A stretch of 64,000 bases of DNA from Amycolatopsis sp. DSM 110486 (GCF_019468465.1 NZ_CP080519.1:9727001-9791000), one strand, 5' to 3'; positions 35,891 through 45,684 are shown, counted from the stretch's first letter. Notes: generated from the letters alone by a model not told the origin. Numbers and translations are program-made.

Positions 35891-37630
35891 TTACCCGGCG
35901 ATCTCGCAGAGCACCTCGCCCTGGGCGCGGCTGTCGCCCACCGCCACCGCGAGTCCCGTGACCACGCCGGATTTGTGCGCCTTCACCGGGTTCTCCATCT
36001 TCATCGCCTCCACCACGGCGATGAGGTCGCCGGCCTCGACCGGGTCGCCTTCGGCCACGGCGAGCTTCACGACCGTGCCCTGCATCGGCGTCGTCACCGC
36101 GTCGCCGGACACGGCCGTCGCGCGGGGACCGAGCGCCACGGCCGCGGAAGCCGCGCGGATCTTGTCGGCCCGGCTGCCCACTTCGGACAGACCGGGCAAC
36201 GACACCCGCAGGGCGCGGCCGCCGACGGAGATCGACACCTTGCCGTCGTCGGCGGGTTCGGCGGAGTACTCGGGCAGGGTGTTGGCGAAGTCCTCCTCGA
36301 TCCAGCGCGTGTGGACGGTGAACCCGTTCTCGGCGGTGAACGCCGGGTCGCGCACCACGGCGCGGTGGAACGGCACCACGGTCGCGAGACCCTCCACCGC
36401 CAGCTCGGCCAGCGCCCGCCGGCTGCGAGCAAGGGCCGTCGCGCGGTCGGGCCCGGAGACGATCAGCTTGGCCAGCATCGAGTCGAACTGTCCACCCACA
36501 ACGCTGCCCGCCTCCACACCGGAGTCCAGGCGGATGCCGGGGCCCTCGGGTACGTCGAAGCGGCGCACGGTGCCGGGCATCGGGAGGAAGCCGCGGCCCG
36601 GATCCTCGCCGTTGATGCGGAACTCGAACGCGTGCCCGCGTGGTTCGGGATCGGCGATGGTCAGCCGCTCGCCGCGGGCGATGCGGAACTGCTCCAGCAC
36701 GAGGTCGAGGCCCGTCGTCTCCTCGGTCACGGGGTGCTCGACCTGCAGACGGGTGTTGACCTCCAGGAACGAGATCGTGCCGTCGGTGCCCACGAGGTAT
36801 TCGACAGTACCCGCGCCGAGGTATCCCGCCGCGGCGCAGATCTGCTTGGCGGACGAGTGGATCAGCGCGCGCTGATCGGCGCTCAGGAACGGCGCCGGGG
36901 CTTCCTCCACCAGCTTCTGGTGACGGCGCTGCAACGAGCAGTCGCGGGTGCCGGCCACGACGACCGTGCCGTACGCGTCGGCGAGCACCTGCGCCTCGAC
37001 GTGCCGGGGGTGGTCGAGGTAGCGCTCGACGAAACACTCGCCCCGGCCGAAGGCCGCGACGGCTTCGCGCGTGGCGGACTCGAACAGTTCGGGGATCTCT
37101 TCGAGCGTGCGCGCGACCTTGAGCCCCCGACCCCCACCGCCGAACGCTGCCTTGATCGCCACCGGCAGCCCGTGCTCGCGCGCGAACGCCACGACCTCCT
37201 CGGCCGACGCCGCCGGCTCCTCGGTCCCCGGCACCAGCGGCGCGCCGACGGACCGGGCGATCTTGCGCGCGGTCACCTTGTCGCCGAGGTCGCGGATCGC
37301 CTGCGGGCCCGGGCCGATCCACACGAGACCGGCGTCGAGCACGGCCTGGGCGAAGGCGGCGTTCTCCGAGAGGAACCCGTAGCCGGGGTGCACGGCGTCG
37401 GCGCCGCTGACCTTGGCGACGTCGAGGATCTTGTCGATGTCCAAATAGGACTCCGCGGCCGTGCTGCCGTGCAGCGCGTAGGCCTCGTCGGCGAGTCGGG
37501 TGTGCGGTGCCCGGGCGTCCGGATCGGCGTAGACGGCGACCGAAACCAGCCCGGCGTCGCGCGCGGCGCGGATCACGCGGACCGCGATCTCGCCCCGGTT
37601 CGCGACCAGGACCTTGGTGAACTCAGACAC
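35891..37630 (-). CDS. acyl-CoA carboxylase alpha subunit (biotin carboxylase plus biotin carrier)
   Basis: 579 residues. Biotin carboxylase domains: [16 protein letters not shown] at the N-terminus, the ATP-grasp Gly loop [10 protein letters not shown], and the active-site block [14 protein letters not shown]. The C-terminal carrier domain has EAMKMEN with biotinyl Lys544. It carboxylates biotin with bicarbonate and ATP for transfer by the beta subunit encoded three genes upstream. The length fits the actinobacterial AccA family. GTG at 37630 follows GAGGGGGA and overlaps the F420-type gene by eight bases. The acyl-CoA carboxylated (acetyl, propionyl, methylcrotonyl or other) is not determined by sequence. 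Confidence 0.92.
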   Translation of the reverse strand: MSEFTKVLVANRGEIAVRVIRAARDAGLVSVAVYADPDARAPHTRLADEAYALHGSTAAESYLDIDKILDVAKVSGADAVHPGYGFLSENAAFAQAVLDAGLVWIGPGPQAIRDLGDKVTARKIARSVGAPLVPGTEEPAASAEEVVAFAREHGLPVAIKAAFGGGGRGLKVARTLEEIPELFESATREAVAAFGRGECFVERYLDHPRHVEAQVLADAYGTVVVAGTRDCSLQRRHQKLVEEAPAPFLSADQRALIHSSAKQICAAAGYLGAGTVEYLVGTDGTISFLEVNTRLQVEHPVTEETTGLDLVLEQFRIARGERLTIADPEPRGHAFEFRINGEDPGRGFLPMPGTVRRFDVPEGPGIRLDSGVEAGSVVGGQFDSMLAKLIVSGPDRATALARSRRALAELAVEGLATVVPFHRAVVRDPAFTAENGFTVHTRWIEEDFANTLPEYSAEPADDGKVSISVGGRALRVSLPGLSEVGSRADKIRAASAAVALGPRATAVSGDAVTTPMQGTVVKLAVAEGDPVEAGDLIAVVEAMKMENPVKAHKSGVVTGLAVAVGDSRAQGEVLCEIAG

Positions 37631-38546
37631 GGGACATCCCCCTCTCCCGGATCCCCGGGAGGACCTCGGTGGCGAACAGGTCGATCGCGCGGTCGTGATC
37701 CGCGCACGCGGGCGCGAAGATCACGCTCTCGGCACCCGCTTCGGCGTACTCCGCCAGCCGCTCACGCACGCGCGCCGGCGTGCCGAACAACAGGTAACGG
37801 TCGGCGTGGCCCTCGAAGTCCTGGCGGTAGGTCTCGCTCACGGCCGACACCACCTCACGCCGGGCCCGGTCGCCGTCGGTGTCCACACTGGACCACATGT
37901 ACACGCCGCCGCGAATGTCCTCGGGCCGCCGCCCGTACCCCACGGCCAGCTCCCGCACCTGCGCCAGGCTGTCGCGCAGCCGATCCGGCGCGACCAGGTA
38001 GGGCAGCCAGCCGTCACCGTGCCGCGCGGCCCGCCGCATCGCCGCGCGCCGCCGGCCACCGACCCACACCGGCGGCCGACGTTCGGGCACCGGCTGGAGC
38101 TCCTGATCCTTGATGGTCGTGAACTCGCCGTCGAACGTCACCGGGCCCCCGGCGAGCAGCCGGTCGAGCACCTCGAGGGCCTCGTCGGTCCGGCGGCCGC
38201 GCTCGGCCAGCGGCACGCCGACGGCCTCGAACTCCGGCGGATGCTCACCACCCACGCCGACCCCCAGCTCGAACCGGCCGCGAGACACCGCCGCGAGCGT
38301 CGCCACGAGCTTCGCCGCCAGCGCCGCCGGATACACCGGCAGGATCGTGAGCGCGCTCATTAGCCCGAGCCGCTCGGTCGCCCCGGCCGCCGCGGCCAGC
38401 CCCACGAAGGCGTTGGTCATCGGCCCGTGGAAGAACACGTGCTCACCACAACAGAAGAAGTCGAACCCGGCTTCCTCGGCCCTGCGCGCGACCGCGGGGA
38501 TCTCCCCCGGATCGCCCGCGGGCGGGAACATCAACCCGACGCGCAT
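37623..38546 (-). CDS. LLM-class F420-dependent oxidoreductase
   Basis: 307-residue luciferase-like TIM-barrel protein. Seen: [70 protein letters not shown] and [10 protein letters not shown], typical for the F420-using branch of actinobacteria. It would oxidise or reduce an intermediate using deazaflavin F420. ATG at 38546 shares one base with the stop of the preceding gene (TGATG) and has GGGGGAGG upstream. Its place between the lyase and carboxylase genes implies a role in the same pathway. Confidence 0.87.
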   Translation of the reverse strand: MRVGLMFPPAGDPGEIPAVARRAEEAGFDFFCCGEHVFFHGPMTNAFVGLAAAAGATERLGLMSALTILPVYPAALAAKLVATLAAVSRGRFELGVGVGGEHPPEFEAVGVPLAERGRRTDEALEVLDRLLAGGPVTFDGEFTTIKDQELQPVPERRPPVWVGGRRRAAMRRAARHGDGWLPYLVAPDRLRDSLAQVRELAVGYGRRPEDIRGGVYMWSSVDTDGDRARREVVSAVSETYRQDFEGHADRYLLFGTPARVRERLAEYAEAGAESVIFAPACADHDRAIDLFATEVLPGIRERGMSRV

Positions 38547-39370
38547 CACGCCTCCCCCGGCACTCGGGCCAGCACTGTGCGCGCCATGCGGACGTGGACG
38601 TCGTCGACCATCTGGCCGTCGACGACGGCGACGCCGGAGTCGGCGGCGGCCAGGACGGCGCGCGCGTGGGCGACCTCGTCCGGGGCGGGCGTGAAGACCT
38701 CGTGCGACAGCTCGACCTGGCGGGGGTGCACGCAGATCTTGCCCGTGTAGCCGATCGCGCGGCCCTGGTGGGCGTCGGCGCGGAAGCGGTCGTCGTCGCG
38801 GATCGAGACGACGGCCTGGTCCACTGTGGACACCCCGCACAGATGGGCGGCCAACCGCACTTCACTGCGGGCGTACAAGACCTCGTCCCCGCGGGCGGTG
38901 CGGACGCCGCCGATGTCGGCGATGTAGTCCTCCGCTCCGAAGTAGACGGAGTCGATCCCGGCGCGCAGCAGGTCACGGCAAAACGCCACGCCGCGCACGG
39001 TCTCCAGCCCGGCGATCACCGACACGTCGGGACCGACCCGCGCCCGCACCGCGTCGATCTCCTCACGCCGCTCGTACTTGGGCAGCACCACGCCGACGCC
39101 GCCCAGCGAAGCCACCGCGGCCAGGTCGTCCGCGAACCACGGCGAGGTGACGGGGTTGACCCGCACCAGCACCGTCGTCGAAGGGCCGGCGTCGAAGCCC
39201 TCCAGCGCGGCCACGGTCGTCTCCCGCGCTTCGGCCTTCTGCGCGGCGGGCACGGCGTCCTCGAGGTCGACCACGGCCGCGTCGGGCGCGATCGCCGGGA
39301 TCTTCGCGATCATCGCCGCTTTCGAGCCCGGCATGAACAGCAGGCTGCGGGGCACCAGTCCGTCCGACAT
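38546..39370 (-). CDS. HpcH/HpaI-type CoA ester lyase (CitE-like)
   Basis: 274 residues of the CitE/malyl-CoA lyase family. Seen: RSLLFMPGSKAAMIAK, AVVDLEDAVP with the Mg-binding acid, VLVRVNPV, AGLETVRGV, YFGAEDYIADIGG and IGYTGKICVHPRQV. These enzymes cleave 3-hydroxyacyl-CoAs such as citramalyl-, malyl- or methylmalyl-CoA. ATG at 39370 has GGGAG upstream; a TTG one codon earlier is the alternative. With two MaoC hydratases in the operon, a hydratase/lyase pair acting on an unsaturated dicarboxyl-CoA is plausible. Confidence 0.88.
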   Translation of the reverse strand: MSDGLVPRSLLFMPGSKAAMIAKIPAIAPDAAVVDLEDAVPAAQKAEARETTVAALEGFDAGPSTTVLVRVNPVTSPWFADDLAAVASLGGVGVVLPKYERREEIDAVRARVGPDVSVIAGLETVRGVAFCRDLLRAGIDSVYFGAEDYIADIGGVRTARGDEVLYARSEVRLAAHLCGVSTVDQAVVSIRDDDRFRADAHQGRAIGYTGKICVHPRQVELSHEVFTPAPDEVAHARAVLAAADSGVAVVDGQMVDDVHVRMARTVLARVPGEA

Positions 39371-39380
39371 CAAAGCTCCC

Positions 39381-40898
39381 TCACACCGGGCTGATCAGGT
39401 GGTGACGGCGGTGGCCCGAACGCTCCCAGCTCCCCGCCGCGCGCAGGCGGCCCAGCAGCTCGGCCCGCAGCGCCTCCGGTTTCACCACCGTGTCGACGTG
39501 CAGCTCACCGGCCAGCCGCAGCAACGTGAAGTCCGCGGCCTGCTCGGCGACGCGCGCGGCCACGAACGCCTCGCGTTCGGCCGGGTCCTCGATCGCCGCG
39601 ATCTTGTTGGCGTACACCGCGTTCGCCGACGCCTCGGGGGACATCGTGCCGATCGTCGCGGTCGGCAAAGCGATCGTGGCGCGCGGTTCGAAGCCCGGCG
39701 CGCACATCGCGTAGAAGCCGGCCGCGTACGCCTTGCGCAGCACCACGCTGAACTTCGGCACCTCGGCGCTCGCCATCGCCGCGACCATCTTCGCACCGTG
39801 CCGGATGATCCCCTGCCGCTCCACCGCGACGCCGACCATGAAGCCCGGCACGTCCTGCAGGAACACCAGCGGCACGTTGAACGCGTCGCACATCGACACG
39901 AACCGCGCCGCCTTGTCGGCCGAGTCCACGAAGATCGCGCCGCTGCGCACCGACGGCTGGTTCGCGACGAGCCCGACGGTCTGCCCGCCCAGGCGCGCGA
40001 AGCCCGTCACCATCTCCTCGGCCCACGCGGACTTGATCTCGAAGAAGCTCCCGGCGTCGACCAGCCGCAGGATCACGTCGCGCACGTCGTAGGCCGCGTT
40101 GGGGTCCTCCGGGATCAGGCCGTCGGGCCAGTCCGGGATCTCCGGCGCCACGGCCTCGGCGCGGGCGGGCGCCGAGCGCCAGTCGTCGGGCAGGTACGAC
40201 AGCAGCAGCCGCGCCGCCGCGATCACCTGCCAGTCCTCGTCGAACACCTCGTCGCCGCAGCCGGAAACGGTGGCGTGCATGGTCGCGCCGCCCATCTCCT
40301 CGAGCGTGGTGCGCTCGCCGGTCACCTTCTCCGCGACGCGCGGCGAGGCCAGGTACATCGACGCGTTGCCCGCGACCATGCCCACCCAGTCGGTGAACGC
40401 CGGCATGTACGCGCCGCCCGCGGCCGAAGGCCCGTGCAGGCAGCAGATCTGCGGCACCCTCCCGGAAAGCTTCACCTGCAGCTGGAAGATCCGCGACGCC
40501 CCGCGCCGCCCGGAGAAGAAGCCGAGCTGGTCGGTGAGCCGCCCGCCGGCGGAGTCGACGAGGTAGAACACCGGCAGCAGGTCACGGTCGGCGCGCTCCA
40601 GGATGCGCACCTGCTTCTCGCACGTCAGCTCGCCCCACGACCCGGCCTTCACCGAGAAGTCGTGGGCGATCACGGCGACCGGCCGGCCCTCGACCGTGCC
40701 GACGCCGGTGAGCACGCCGTCGGCGGGCAGGCCGTCGCCCGACGCGTCGGCGAGCAGCCCGTCCTCCACCCAGCTGCCGGGGTCGAGCAGCAGCGCGATC
40801 CGTTCCCGCACCGGGAGCTTGTTCGGCCAGCGGCTCGCGTCGCCGCCCGCCAGCGCGATCTCTTCGGCCGTCTCGAGCTCGGCCGTCACCTCGCTCAT
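39381..40898 (-). CDS. acyl-CoA carboxylase beta subunit (carboxyltransferase)
   Basis: 505 residues, crotonase-fold carboxyltransferase of the AccD/PccB/MccB type. Seen: RWPNKLPVRERIALLLDPGS, the acyl-CoA oxyanion region HGPSAAGGAYMPAF, and the biotin-side block FLQDVPGFMVGVAVERQGI followed by GAKMVAAMASAEVPK. It transfers CO2 from biotin to the acyl-CoA, partnering the alpha subunit downstream. ATG at 40898 has GGAGG upstream and overlaps the MaoC gene by four bases. Similarity to methylcrotonyl-type subunits is possible but not proven here. Confidence 0.92.
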   Translation of the reverse strand: MSEVTAELETAEEIALAGGDASRWPNKLPVRERIALLLDPGSWVEDGLLADASGDGLPADGVLTGVGTVEGRPVAVIAHDFSVKAGSWGELTCEKQVRILERADRDLLPVFYLVDSAGGRLTDQLGFFSGRRGASRIFQLQVKLSGRVPQICCLHGPSAAGGAYMPAFTDWVGMVAGNASMYLASPRVAEKVTGERTTLEEMGGATMHATVSGCGDEVFDEDWQVIAAARLLLSYLPDDWRSAPARAEAVAPEIPDWPDGLIPEDPNAAYDVRDVILRLVDAGSFFEIKSAWAEEMVTGFARLGGQTVGLVANQPSVRSGAIFVDSADKAARFVSMCDAFNVPLVFLQDVPGFMVGVAVERQGIIRHGAKMVAAMASAEVPKFSVVLRKAYAAGFYAMCAPGFEPRATIALPTATIGTMSPEASANAVYANKIAAIEDPAEREAFVAARVAEQAADFTLLRLAGELHVDTVVKPEALRAELLGRLRAAGSWERSGHRRHHLISPV

Positions 40899-41341
40899 CG
40901 CGCTGCCTCCTCCGTGACCACGAGGGTCTTCAGCGACGCCGCCAGCACGGTTTCGCCACGCTGGTTGAGGATCCGGAACGCGGAGGTGACCACGCCCCTG
41001 CCGTCGCCGCGCGGGGTCAGCTCGGTGACCTCGGTCTCGACGTGGATCGTGTCGCCCACGCGCACCGGCGTGACGAACCGCAGCCGGTCGATGCCGTAGA
41101 ACGCCTTCATCGCCTCGGGCCAGAACGTGACCAGGCCCAGCGCGACCGACAGCGACAGCGCGCCGTGCGCCACGCGGCCGCCGAACACCGGGTCGGCCCC
41201 GAAGTACTCGGCATCGGTGTGCGCCGGGTGCCAGTCGCCGGTGAACATGGCGAACTGCACGATGTCGGTCTCGGTGATCGTGCGGGCCCGGCTGACGTGG
41301 GTGTCGCCCACCTTGATCCGGTCGAAGTACTCGGTGATCAC
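40895..41341 (-). CDS. MaoC-family (R)-specific hydratase, copy 1
   Basis: 148-residue hot-dog-fold protein with the hydratase motif region [15 protein letters not shown] (catalytic Asp and His), then [19 protein letters not shown] and [15 protein letters not shown]. It hydrates an enoyl-CoA to the (R)-3-hydroxyacyl-CoA. The GTG start at 41341 overlaps the stop of the second MaoC gene (GTGA), and its own stop overlaps the carboxylase start. The pair may form a heteromer, as paired MaoC genes often do. Confidence 0.88.
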   Translation of the reverse strand: MITEYFDRIKVGDTHVSRARTITETDIVQFAMFTGDWHPAHTDAEYFGADPVFGGRVAHGALSLSVALGLVTFWPEAMKAFYGIDRLRFVTPVRVGDTIHVETEVTELTPRGDGRGVVTSAFRILNQRGETVLAASLKTLVVTEEAAR

Positions 41342-41826
41342 GCGGCATCCCCCACTGGTCGGCGGTGCATCAGGCCGGTGCGCTTGGCCCGGCACACCAG
41401 TTCGTCGCGCTGGTTGTAGGCGCGGTGCTCGAACACGACGATCCCGGCGTTCGGCCGCGACTTCGAGGCGCGGGCCTCCACGACCTCGCTCTCCACGCGG
41501 ATCGTGTCGCCCGCGAACACCGGCTTCGGGAACTCCACCTCGGACATCCCGAGCTGCGCCACGATCGTGCCCAGCGTGAGCTCGTACACCGAGAGCCCGA
41601 CCACCAGCGCGATCGTGAACATGCTGTTCACCAGCGGCTTGCCGAACTCGGAGCGCGAGGCGTAGTCGGCGTCGAGGTGCATCGGCGCCGGGTTCATCGT
41701 CATGGTCGTGAACAGCACGTTGTCGGTCTCGGTCACGGTGCGCCGCGTCGCGTGCCGCACCACGGTGCCGACTTCCAGCTGTTCGAACCACCGGCCCGAG
41801 ACCGGGCGATCGGTGTCTGTGCTCAT
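41338..41826 (-). CDS. MaoC-family hydratase, copy 2
   Basis: 162-residue hot-dog protein. The motif corresponding to the active site reads [16 protein letters not shown]; the Asn and His are kept but the usual Asp is not, while [16 protein letters not shown] and [16 protein letters not shown] are conserved. This may be the structural partner of copy 1 or act on a substrate such as mesaconyl-CoA. ATG at 41826; it follows the enoyl-CoA hydratase gene by 38 bases. Confidence 0.85.
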   Translation of the reverse strand: MSTDTDRPVSGRWFEQLEVGTVVRHATRRTVTETDNVLFTTMTMNPAPMHLDADYASRSEFGKPLVNSMFTIALVVGLSVYELTLGTIVAQLGMSEVEFPKPVFAGDTIRVESEVVEARASKSRPNAGIVVFEHRAYNQRDELVCRAKRTGLMHRRPVGDAA

Positions 41827-41864
41827 GGTTTACCTTTCCGCGCCGGGCCACCGGCGATCTTGAA

Positions 41865-42647
41865 TCAGAGACTGCCGAACCGCGGCGCTCTCCGCTCGGC
41901 GAACGCGGCCAGCCCCTCCCGTGCGGTGGGGCCGGCCAGGTGCGCGAGCAACGTCTCCCGCTCCGCGGTGATCGCGGCGGCGGGTTCGTCGGCGAGTGCC
42001 TTGCGGTGCAGGCGTTTCATGCCGCGCAACGCGTCGGGCGCGTGCCGGGCCAGGCGCGCGACGAGCGCCTCGACGGCGTCGTCGAGCTCGGCCGCGGGCA
42101 CCGCGCTGCTCACGAGCCCGAAGCCCGCGGCGGTGGCGCCGTCGACGATTTCGCCGGTGTAGAGCAGCCTGCGGGCGATCGCCGGGGCGACGGCGTGGGT
42201 GAGGCGTACCGAACCGCCGGCGCCCGGCAGCAGCCCGTACTCGAGGTGCCGGTCGCCGATCTGCGCGGTCTCGCTGACCACGGCGAGGTCGCAGGCGAGC
42301 ATGATCTCGCAGCCACCCGCCACCGCGTAGCCGTCGATCACGCAGACGGACACGAACGGCGCGGCTTCCAGCCGGTCGAGCGTCACCCCGATGGACGTGA
42401 TGTACTCGCGCACCGCGGCCGGGTCGTCCAGCACCGAACGCAGGAACTTCAGCTCGGCGCCGGCCGACAACGTTCCGCCCCGCCCGCGCACCACGACCAC
42501 CGAGCACTCCGCCGCGGCCGTGATCGCCTTGTCCAGACCGGCGATCACCTCGGGGCTGAGCGCGTTGCGCGTCGCCTCCTGGTCGATCGTGATCCGGCCG
42601 ACGGGGCCGTCCACACTGAACCTGACGGCTTCACTTCCTGATGACAA
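41865..42647 (-). CDS. enoyl-CoA hydratase/isomerase family protein
   Basis: 260-residue crotonase. Seen: LSAGAELKFLRS (CoA-binding and first oxyanion region), DGYAVAGGCEIMLACD (second oxyanion Gly), and GLLPGAGGSVRL following the HLEYG strand, where one catalytic glutamate would lie. It hydrates or isomerises enoyl-CoAs. A TTG start at 42647 with GGAGG nine bases upstream gives the expected N-terminus (EAVRFSVDGPVGRITID); it overlaps the ligase gene by 17 bases. A GTG a few codons downstream would delete the first strand, so the TTG is preferred. Confidence 0.87.
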   Translation of the reverse strand: MSSGSEAVRFSVDGPVGRITIDQEATRNALSPEVIAGLDKAITAAAECSVVVVRGRGGTLSAGAELKFLRSVLDDPAAVREYITSIGVTLDRLEAAPFVSVCVIDGYAVAGGCEIMLACDLAVVSETAQIGDRHLEYGLLPGAGGSVRLTHAVAPAIARRLLYTGEIVDGATAAGFGLVSSAVPAAELDDAVEALVARLARHAPDALRGMKRLHRKALADEPAAAITAERETLLAHLAGPTAREGLAAFAERRAPRFGSL

Positions 42648-44247
42648 TGCCCGCCGCCTCCCGGTCCCACAGCTCGCCGACGCGGTCCGCGGCAGCGGTC
42701 TTCAGCTTGTACTTCTCGATCTTCTCGCTCGGTGTCTTCGGCAGGCGCTCGATGAACTCCAGGTAGCGCGGCACCATGAAGTAGGGCATGTGCTCGTCGC
42801 AGAACGCGATGATCTCCTCGTAGGAGGCGCTCGCGCCCTCTTCGAGCACGACGTACACCATCAGGTCGTCCTCGCCCAGTTCCGAAGCCACGGGCACGGC
42901 GGCGGCCTCGAGGATCGCCGGGTGCTTGCAGACGATGGTCTCCACCTCATACGCGGAGATGTTCTCGCCGCGGCGGCGGATGGCTTCCTTCTTGCGGTCG
43001 GAGAAGAACAGGTACCCGTCTTCGTCGAGCCAGCCGCGGTCGCCGGTGTGGAACCACAGGTCGCGCGTGGCGCCGACAGTGGCGTCGGGCATCTTGTAGT
43101 ACTCCAGCATGGTCATGCCGGGTTCGTTGGGGCGCAGGCGGATCTCGCCGACCTCACCCGTCGCCAAGGCGCGGCCCTCGTCGTCCACGATCTGCACGCT
43201 CATGTCCGGACGCACGCGCCCGGCCGAGGGCACCTTCTCCGGCGAGTCGTCGGGGCTGAACACGGTGACCGCGCAGTTCTCGGTCATGGCGTACACCGAC
43301 GTCACGCGCGTGCCGTAGCGCTCGAGGAAACCCTGGGCCAGCTCACGGGAGTTGGGCACCATCATGCAGATCCGCACGTTGTGGTCGCGGTCGCGCTCCG
43401 AGGGCGGCTGCTGCCAGATGATGTTCGCCATCGCGCCGAGGCAGTTGAACACCGTCGCCTTCGACTCACGGATCTGCGACCAGAACCGGCTGGCCGAAAA
43501 ATGCGGGTAGAGCGCCACCGACGCTTCCGCCCACAGCGCGGCGTAGACGGTGTACCAGATCGCGTTGCCGTGAAAGACCGGCAGGCACGTGTAGAGCACG
43601 TCGTCCTGGCGGTAGGAGTTGAGCGAGGCCATCTGGTGGCCCACGGCGTGGCCCTGCGCCTGCGGGCAGATCGCGCCCTTCGACGGACCGGTCGTGCCGG
43701 AGGTGTAGAGGATCAAGTGCGGGTCGTTCCAGCGCACGGGTTCGGCCAGCCGCGGCGGCTCGGGTGAAGCCCGGCCGAGGTCCGCGAGGTCGTGCGTGGT
43801 GATCCCGTCGAGCGCGGCCAGCTGCGCCGGGTCGGAACCGAGCCCCAGCACCGTGCGCACGGCCGGCACCTCGGGCAGCACGGCGGCGACGCGCGCGAGC
43901 AGGTCGCCGGCCACGCACACTGCCGTGGATTCGGACTGGTCGAGGAAGTACCGCAGCAGCTCGCCCTTGGCGGCGGTGTTGAGCGGCACCGCCACAGCGC
44001 CGAGCTTGCCCAGGCCCCAGAGCGTCCACAGGAACTCGGGTCCGTTGGGCATCATCATCGCCACGTGGTCGCCCCGGGAAATGCCGAGGTCGGCGAACCC
44101 GTTGGCGTAGCGGTTGGTCATCTCGTCGAGGTCGCGATAGGTGAAGGTGCGCCCCGCCCAGTGCAGGAACGGGCGGTCGCCGACGCGAGCGGCTTTGTCG
44201 GCGAGGATGTGCGCGGTGGTCCTCTGGTCGATCTCGTAGTAGCGCAT
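42631..44247 (-). CDS. AMP-dependent acyl-CoA synthetase
   Basis: 538-residue adenylate-forming ligase. P-loop-like LYTSGTTGPSKGAICPQ, YAMTENCAVTVFSPDD, LWFHTGDRGWLDEDGYLFF and the hinge RRRGENISAYEVE are all present; the C-terminal lysine motif is PSEKIEKYKLK. It activates a carboxylic acid with ATP and CoA, the likely entry step for this operon. ATG at 44247 has GGAGG about nine bases upstream. It is the first gene of the minus-strand operon and is divergent from a TetR gene. It resembles the CaiC/FadD17-like branch; the substrate is unknown. Confidence 0.9.
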   Translation of the reverse strand: MRYYEIDQRTTAHILADKAARVGDRPFLHWAGRTFTYRDLDEMTNRYANGFADLGISRGDHVAMMMPNGPEFLWTLWGLGKLGAVAVPLNTAAKGELLRYFLDQSESTAVCVAGDLLARVAAVLPEVPAVRTVLGLGSDPAQLAALDGITTHDLADLGRASPEPPRLAEPVRWNDPHLILYTSGTTGPSKGAICPQAQGHAVGHQMASLNSYRQDDVLYTCLPVFHGNAIWYTVYAALWAEASVALYPHFSASRFWSQIRESKATVFNCLGAMANIIWQQPPSERDRDHNVRICMMVPNSRELAQGFLERYGTRVTSVYAMTENCAVTVFSPDDSPEKVPSAGRVRPDMSVQIVDDEGRALATGEVGEIRLRPNEPGMTMLEYYKMPDATVGATRDLWFHTGDRGWLDEDGYLFFSDRKKEAIRRRGENISAYEVETIVCKHPAILEAAAVPVASELGEDDLMVYVVLEEGASASYEEIIAFCDEHMPYFMVPRYLEFIERLPKTPSEKIEKYKLKTAAADRVGELWDREAAGIVIRK

Positions 44248-44302
44248 CGTCGGGCTGCCTCCAAGTCTCCTCCCGGACGCTAACCGCACGGACGCGATCG
44301 GT

Positions 44303-44318
44303 CAACAAACAGTTGTTG
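44303..44318. promoter_or_regulatory. CAACAA-N4-TTGTTG, candidate TetR operator
   Basis: Perfect six-base arms in the 121-base space between the acyl-CoA ligase and TetR starts. The AACAAAC-type core resembles operators of TetR regulators of acyl-CoA catabolism. Its place between divergent starts suits control of both genes. Confidence 0.55.
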
Positions 44319-44368
44319 CACTCGTTCTGCCCATCGACTCGTCACTCGCCGTAGTGTCTAATGGGCGG

Positions 44369-44950
44369 GTGTCCGAACGAGCCACCGACTACGTCACGCC
44401 CATCGTCGAGATCGCCGCAAGCCTGTTCGCCCGCAAGGGCTACCACGGGACCTCCATGCGCGACATCGGCCGGGAGGTCGGCGTGCACGCCGGAAGCCTG
44501 TACGTGCACATCCAGAGCAAAGAGGATCTGCTCGAGGCGATCGTGCACAGCATCATGGAACGGTCCGAGCGCGACATGGAGGAGATCCTCGCCGCCGGCG
44601 GCACCGCGACCGAGCAGCTGCGCCAGGTCGCCGCGCGCGACCTCAAGCTCATCGGCGAGAACAAGGAGTTCGCCACCGTGTTCTTCCACGAGTGGCGCAA
44701 CCTCAGCGAACCACGCCGGCAAGCTGTGATCGCCAGCCGCGACCGCTGGGAAACGGGGCTGCGCGGCATCATCACGAAGGGCATCGAAGCCGGTGAGTTC
44801 CGCGAAGCGGACCCGCGCATCGCCGGCATCGCGCTCACGAGCATCCTGAATTGGGCGTATGTCTGGTATTCACCCGAAGGTGAGCTGACGACCGAAGAGC
44901 TGGCGGACCGGTTCGCCGACCTGTTGATCGAGGGCCTGCGCGCGCACTGA
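44369..44950 (+). CDS. TetR/AcrR family transcriptional regulator
   Basis: 193 residues. The N-terminal helix-turn-helix covers about residues 10-55 (AASLFARKGYHGTSMRDIGR, EVGVHAGSLYVHIQSKEDLL), followed by a ligand domain with Trp/Tyr-rich helices (ILNWAYVWYSPEGELTTEEL). This branch includes regulators of fatty-acid and acyl-CoA operons. GTG at 44369 is favoured over GTG at 44354 by the usual N-terminus, but neither has a strong ribosome site. It probably represses the divergent acyl-CoA operon through the inverted repeat, with an acyl-CoA as inducer (inference). Confidence 0.87.
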   Translation: MSERATDYVTPIVEIAASLFARKGYHGTSMRDIGREVGVHAGSLYVHIQSKEDLLEAIVHSIMERSERDMEEILAAGGTATEQLRQVAARDLKLIGENKEFATVFFHEWRNLSEPRRQAVIASRDRWETGLRGIITKGIEAGEFREADPRIAGIALTSILNWAYVWYSPEGELTTEELADRFADLLIEGLRAH

Positions 44951-45001
44951 ACCAGGTTGTGGTCACGGTCTCGCGCGGCGCGCGCACCTGCCTCGCGGAC
45001 C

Positions 45002-45007
45002 TATGAT
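45002..45007 (+). promoter_or_regulatory. TATGAT -10 element, probable leaderless start
   Basis: A good -10 hexamer ends seven bases before the nitroreductase ATG at 45014, so transcription should begin at or next to the start codon. No ribosome-binding site lies between them. Confidence 0.55.
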
Positions 45008-45013
45008 CGCGGC

Positions 45014-45646
45014 ATGCTCGAACTTTCCCCGGACCAGTTGCTGTCCACCACGCGCGCCGTGCGCAAACGCCTCGACTTCACCCGCGACGTGCCCGACGAC
45101 CTCATCCGCGAATGCGTCGCCCTCGCCCTGCAGGCCCCGGCCGGCTCGAACATCGTCACGGCCCGCTTCGTGGTCGTGCGCGACGAAGCCAAGCGCCGCG
45201 CCATCGGAGAGATCTACGGCTCGATCTTCGCCCAGTACAAGGCGTCCCCTGGCTACCCGGGCAACAACTCGGGCGAGACCGAGCGGGACCGCGTGCAGTC
45301 CCGCGTCGCCAGCTCGGCCGACTACCTCGGTGACCACATGGGCGAAGCGCCGGTCCTCGTGCTGGCCTGCAACGAAGGCACCGACCGCGCGTCCGCCACG
45401 GCGGGCATGTCCAACGTCCTGCCCGCCACCTGGAGCTTCATGCTGGCGGCCCGCGCCCGCGGTCTGGGCACAGCCTGGACCTCCATGCACGTGGTCCGGG
45501 AGAAGGAGGTCGCGGAGCTCCTCGGGATCCCGTACGAGACCGTCGCGCAGGCCGTCTTGACCCCGCTGGCGTACACGAAGGGCACGGACTTCCGCCCGGC
45601 GACGCGGCCCGCACCGGACGAGGTCACCCACTGGGACAAGTGGTGA
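45014..45646 (+). CDS. nitroreductase family protein
   Basis: 210-residue FMN-dependent oxidoreductase. Seen: TTRAVRKRLDFTRDVPDD with the FMN-binding arginines, ALQAPAGSNIVTARFVVVRD, WSFMLAARARGLGTAWTSMH and LGIPYETVAQAVLTPLAYT, all typical of the family. It reduces nitro compounds or quinones with NAD(P)H. The ATG at 45014 follows a TATGAT -10 element, so the mRNA is probably leaderless. The gene is convergent with the Rhs gene and is not an immunity gene. Confidence 0.87.
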   Translation: MLELSPDQLLSTTRAVRKRLDFTRDVPDDLIRECVALALQAPAGSNIVTARFVVVRDEAKRRAIGEIYGSIFAQYKASPGYPGNNSGETERDRVQSRVASSADYLGDHMGEAPVLVLACNEGTDRASATAGMSNVLPATWSFMLAARARGLGTAWTSMHVVREKEVAELLGIPYETVAQAVLTPLAYTKGTDFRPATRPAPDEVTHWDKW

Positions 45647-45684
45647 CCACCACCCGGTCCACACCCTGACCGTCCACATCGGAC

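Noticed and set aside
45014..45646. Nitroreductase gene as the immunity gene of the Rhs protein
   Set aside because: It is on the opposite strand, beyond a bidirectional terminator, has its own leaderless promoter and is a typical FMN enzyme.
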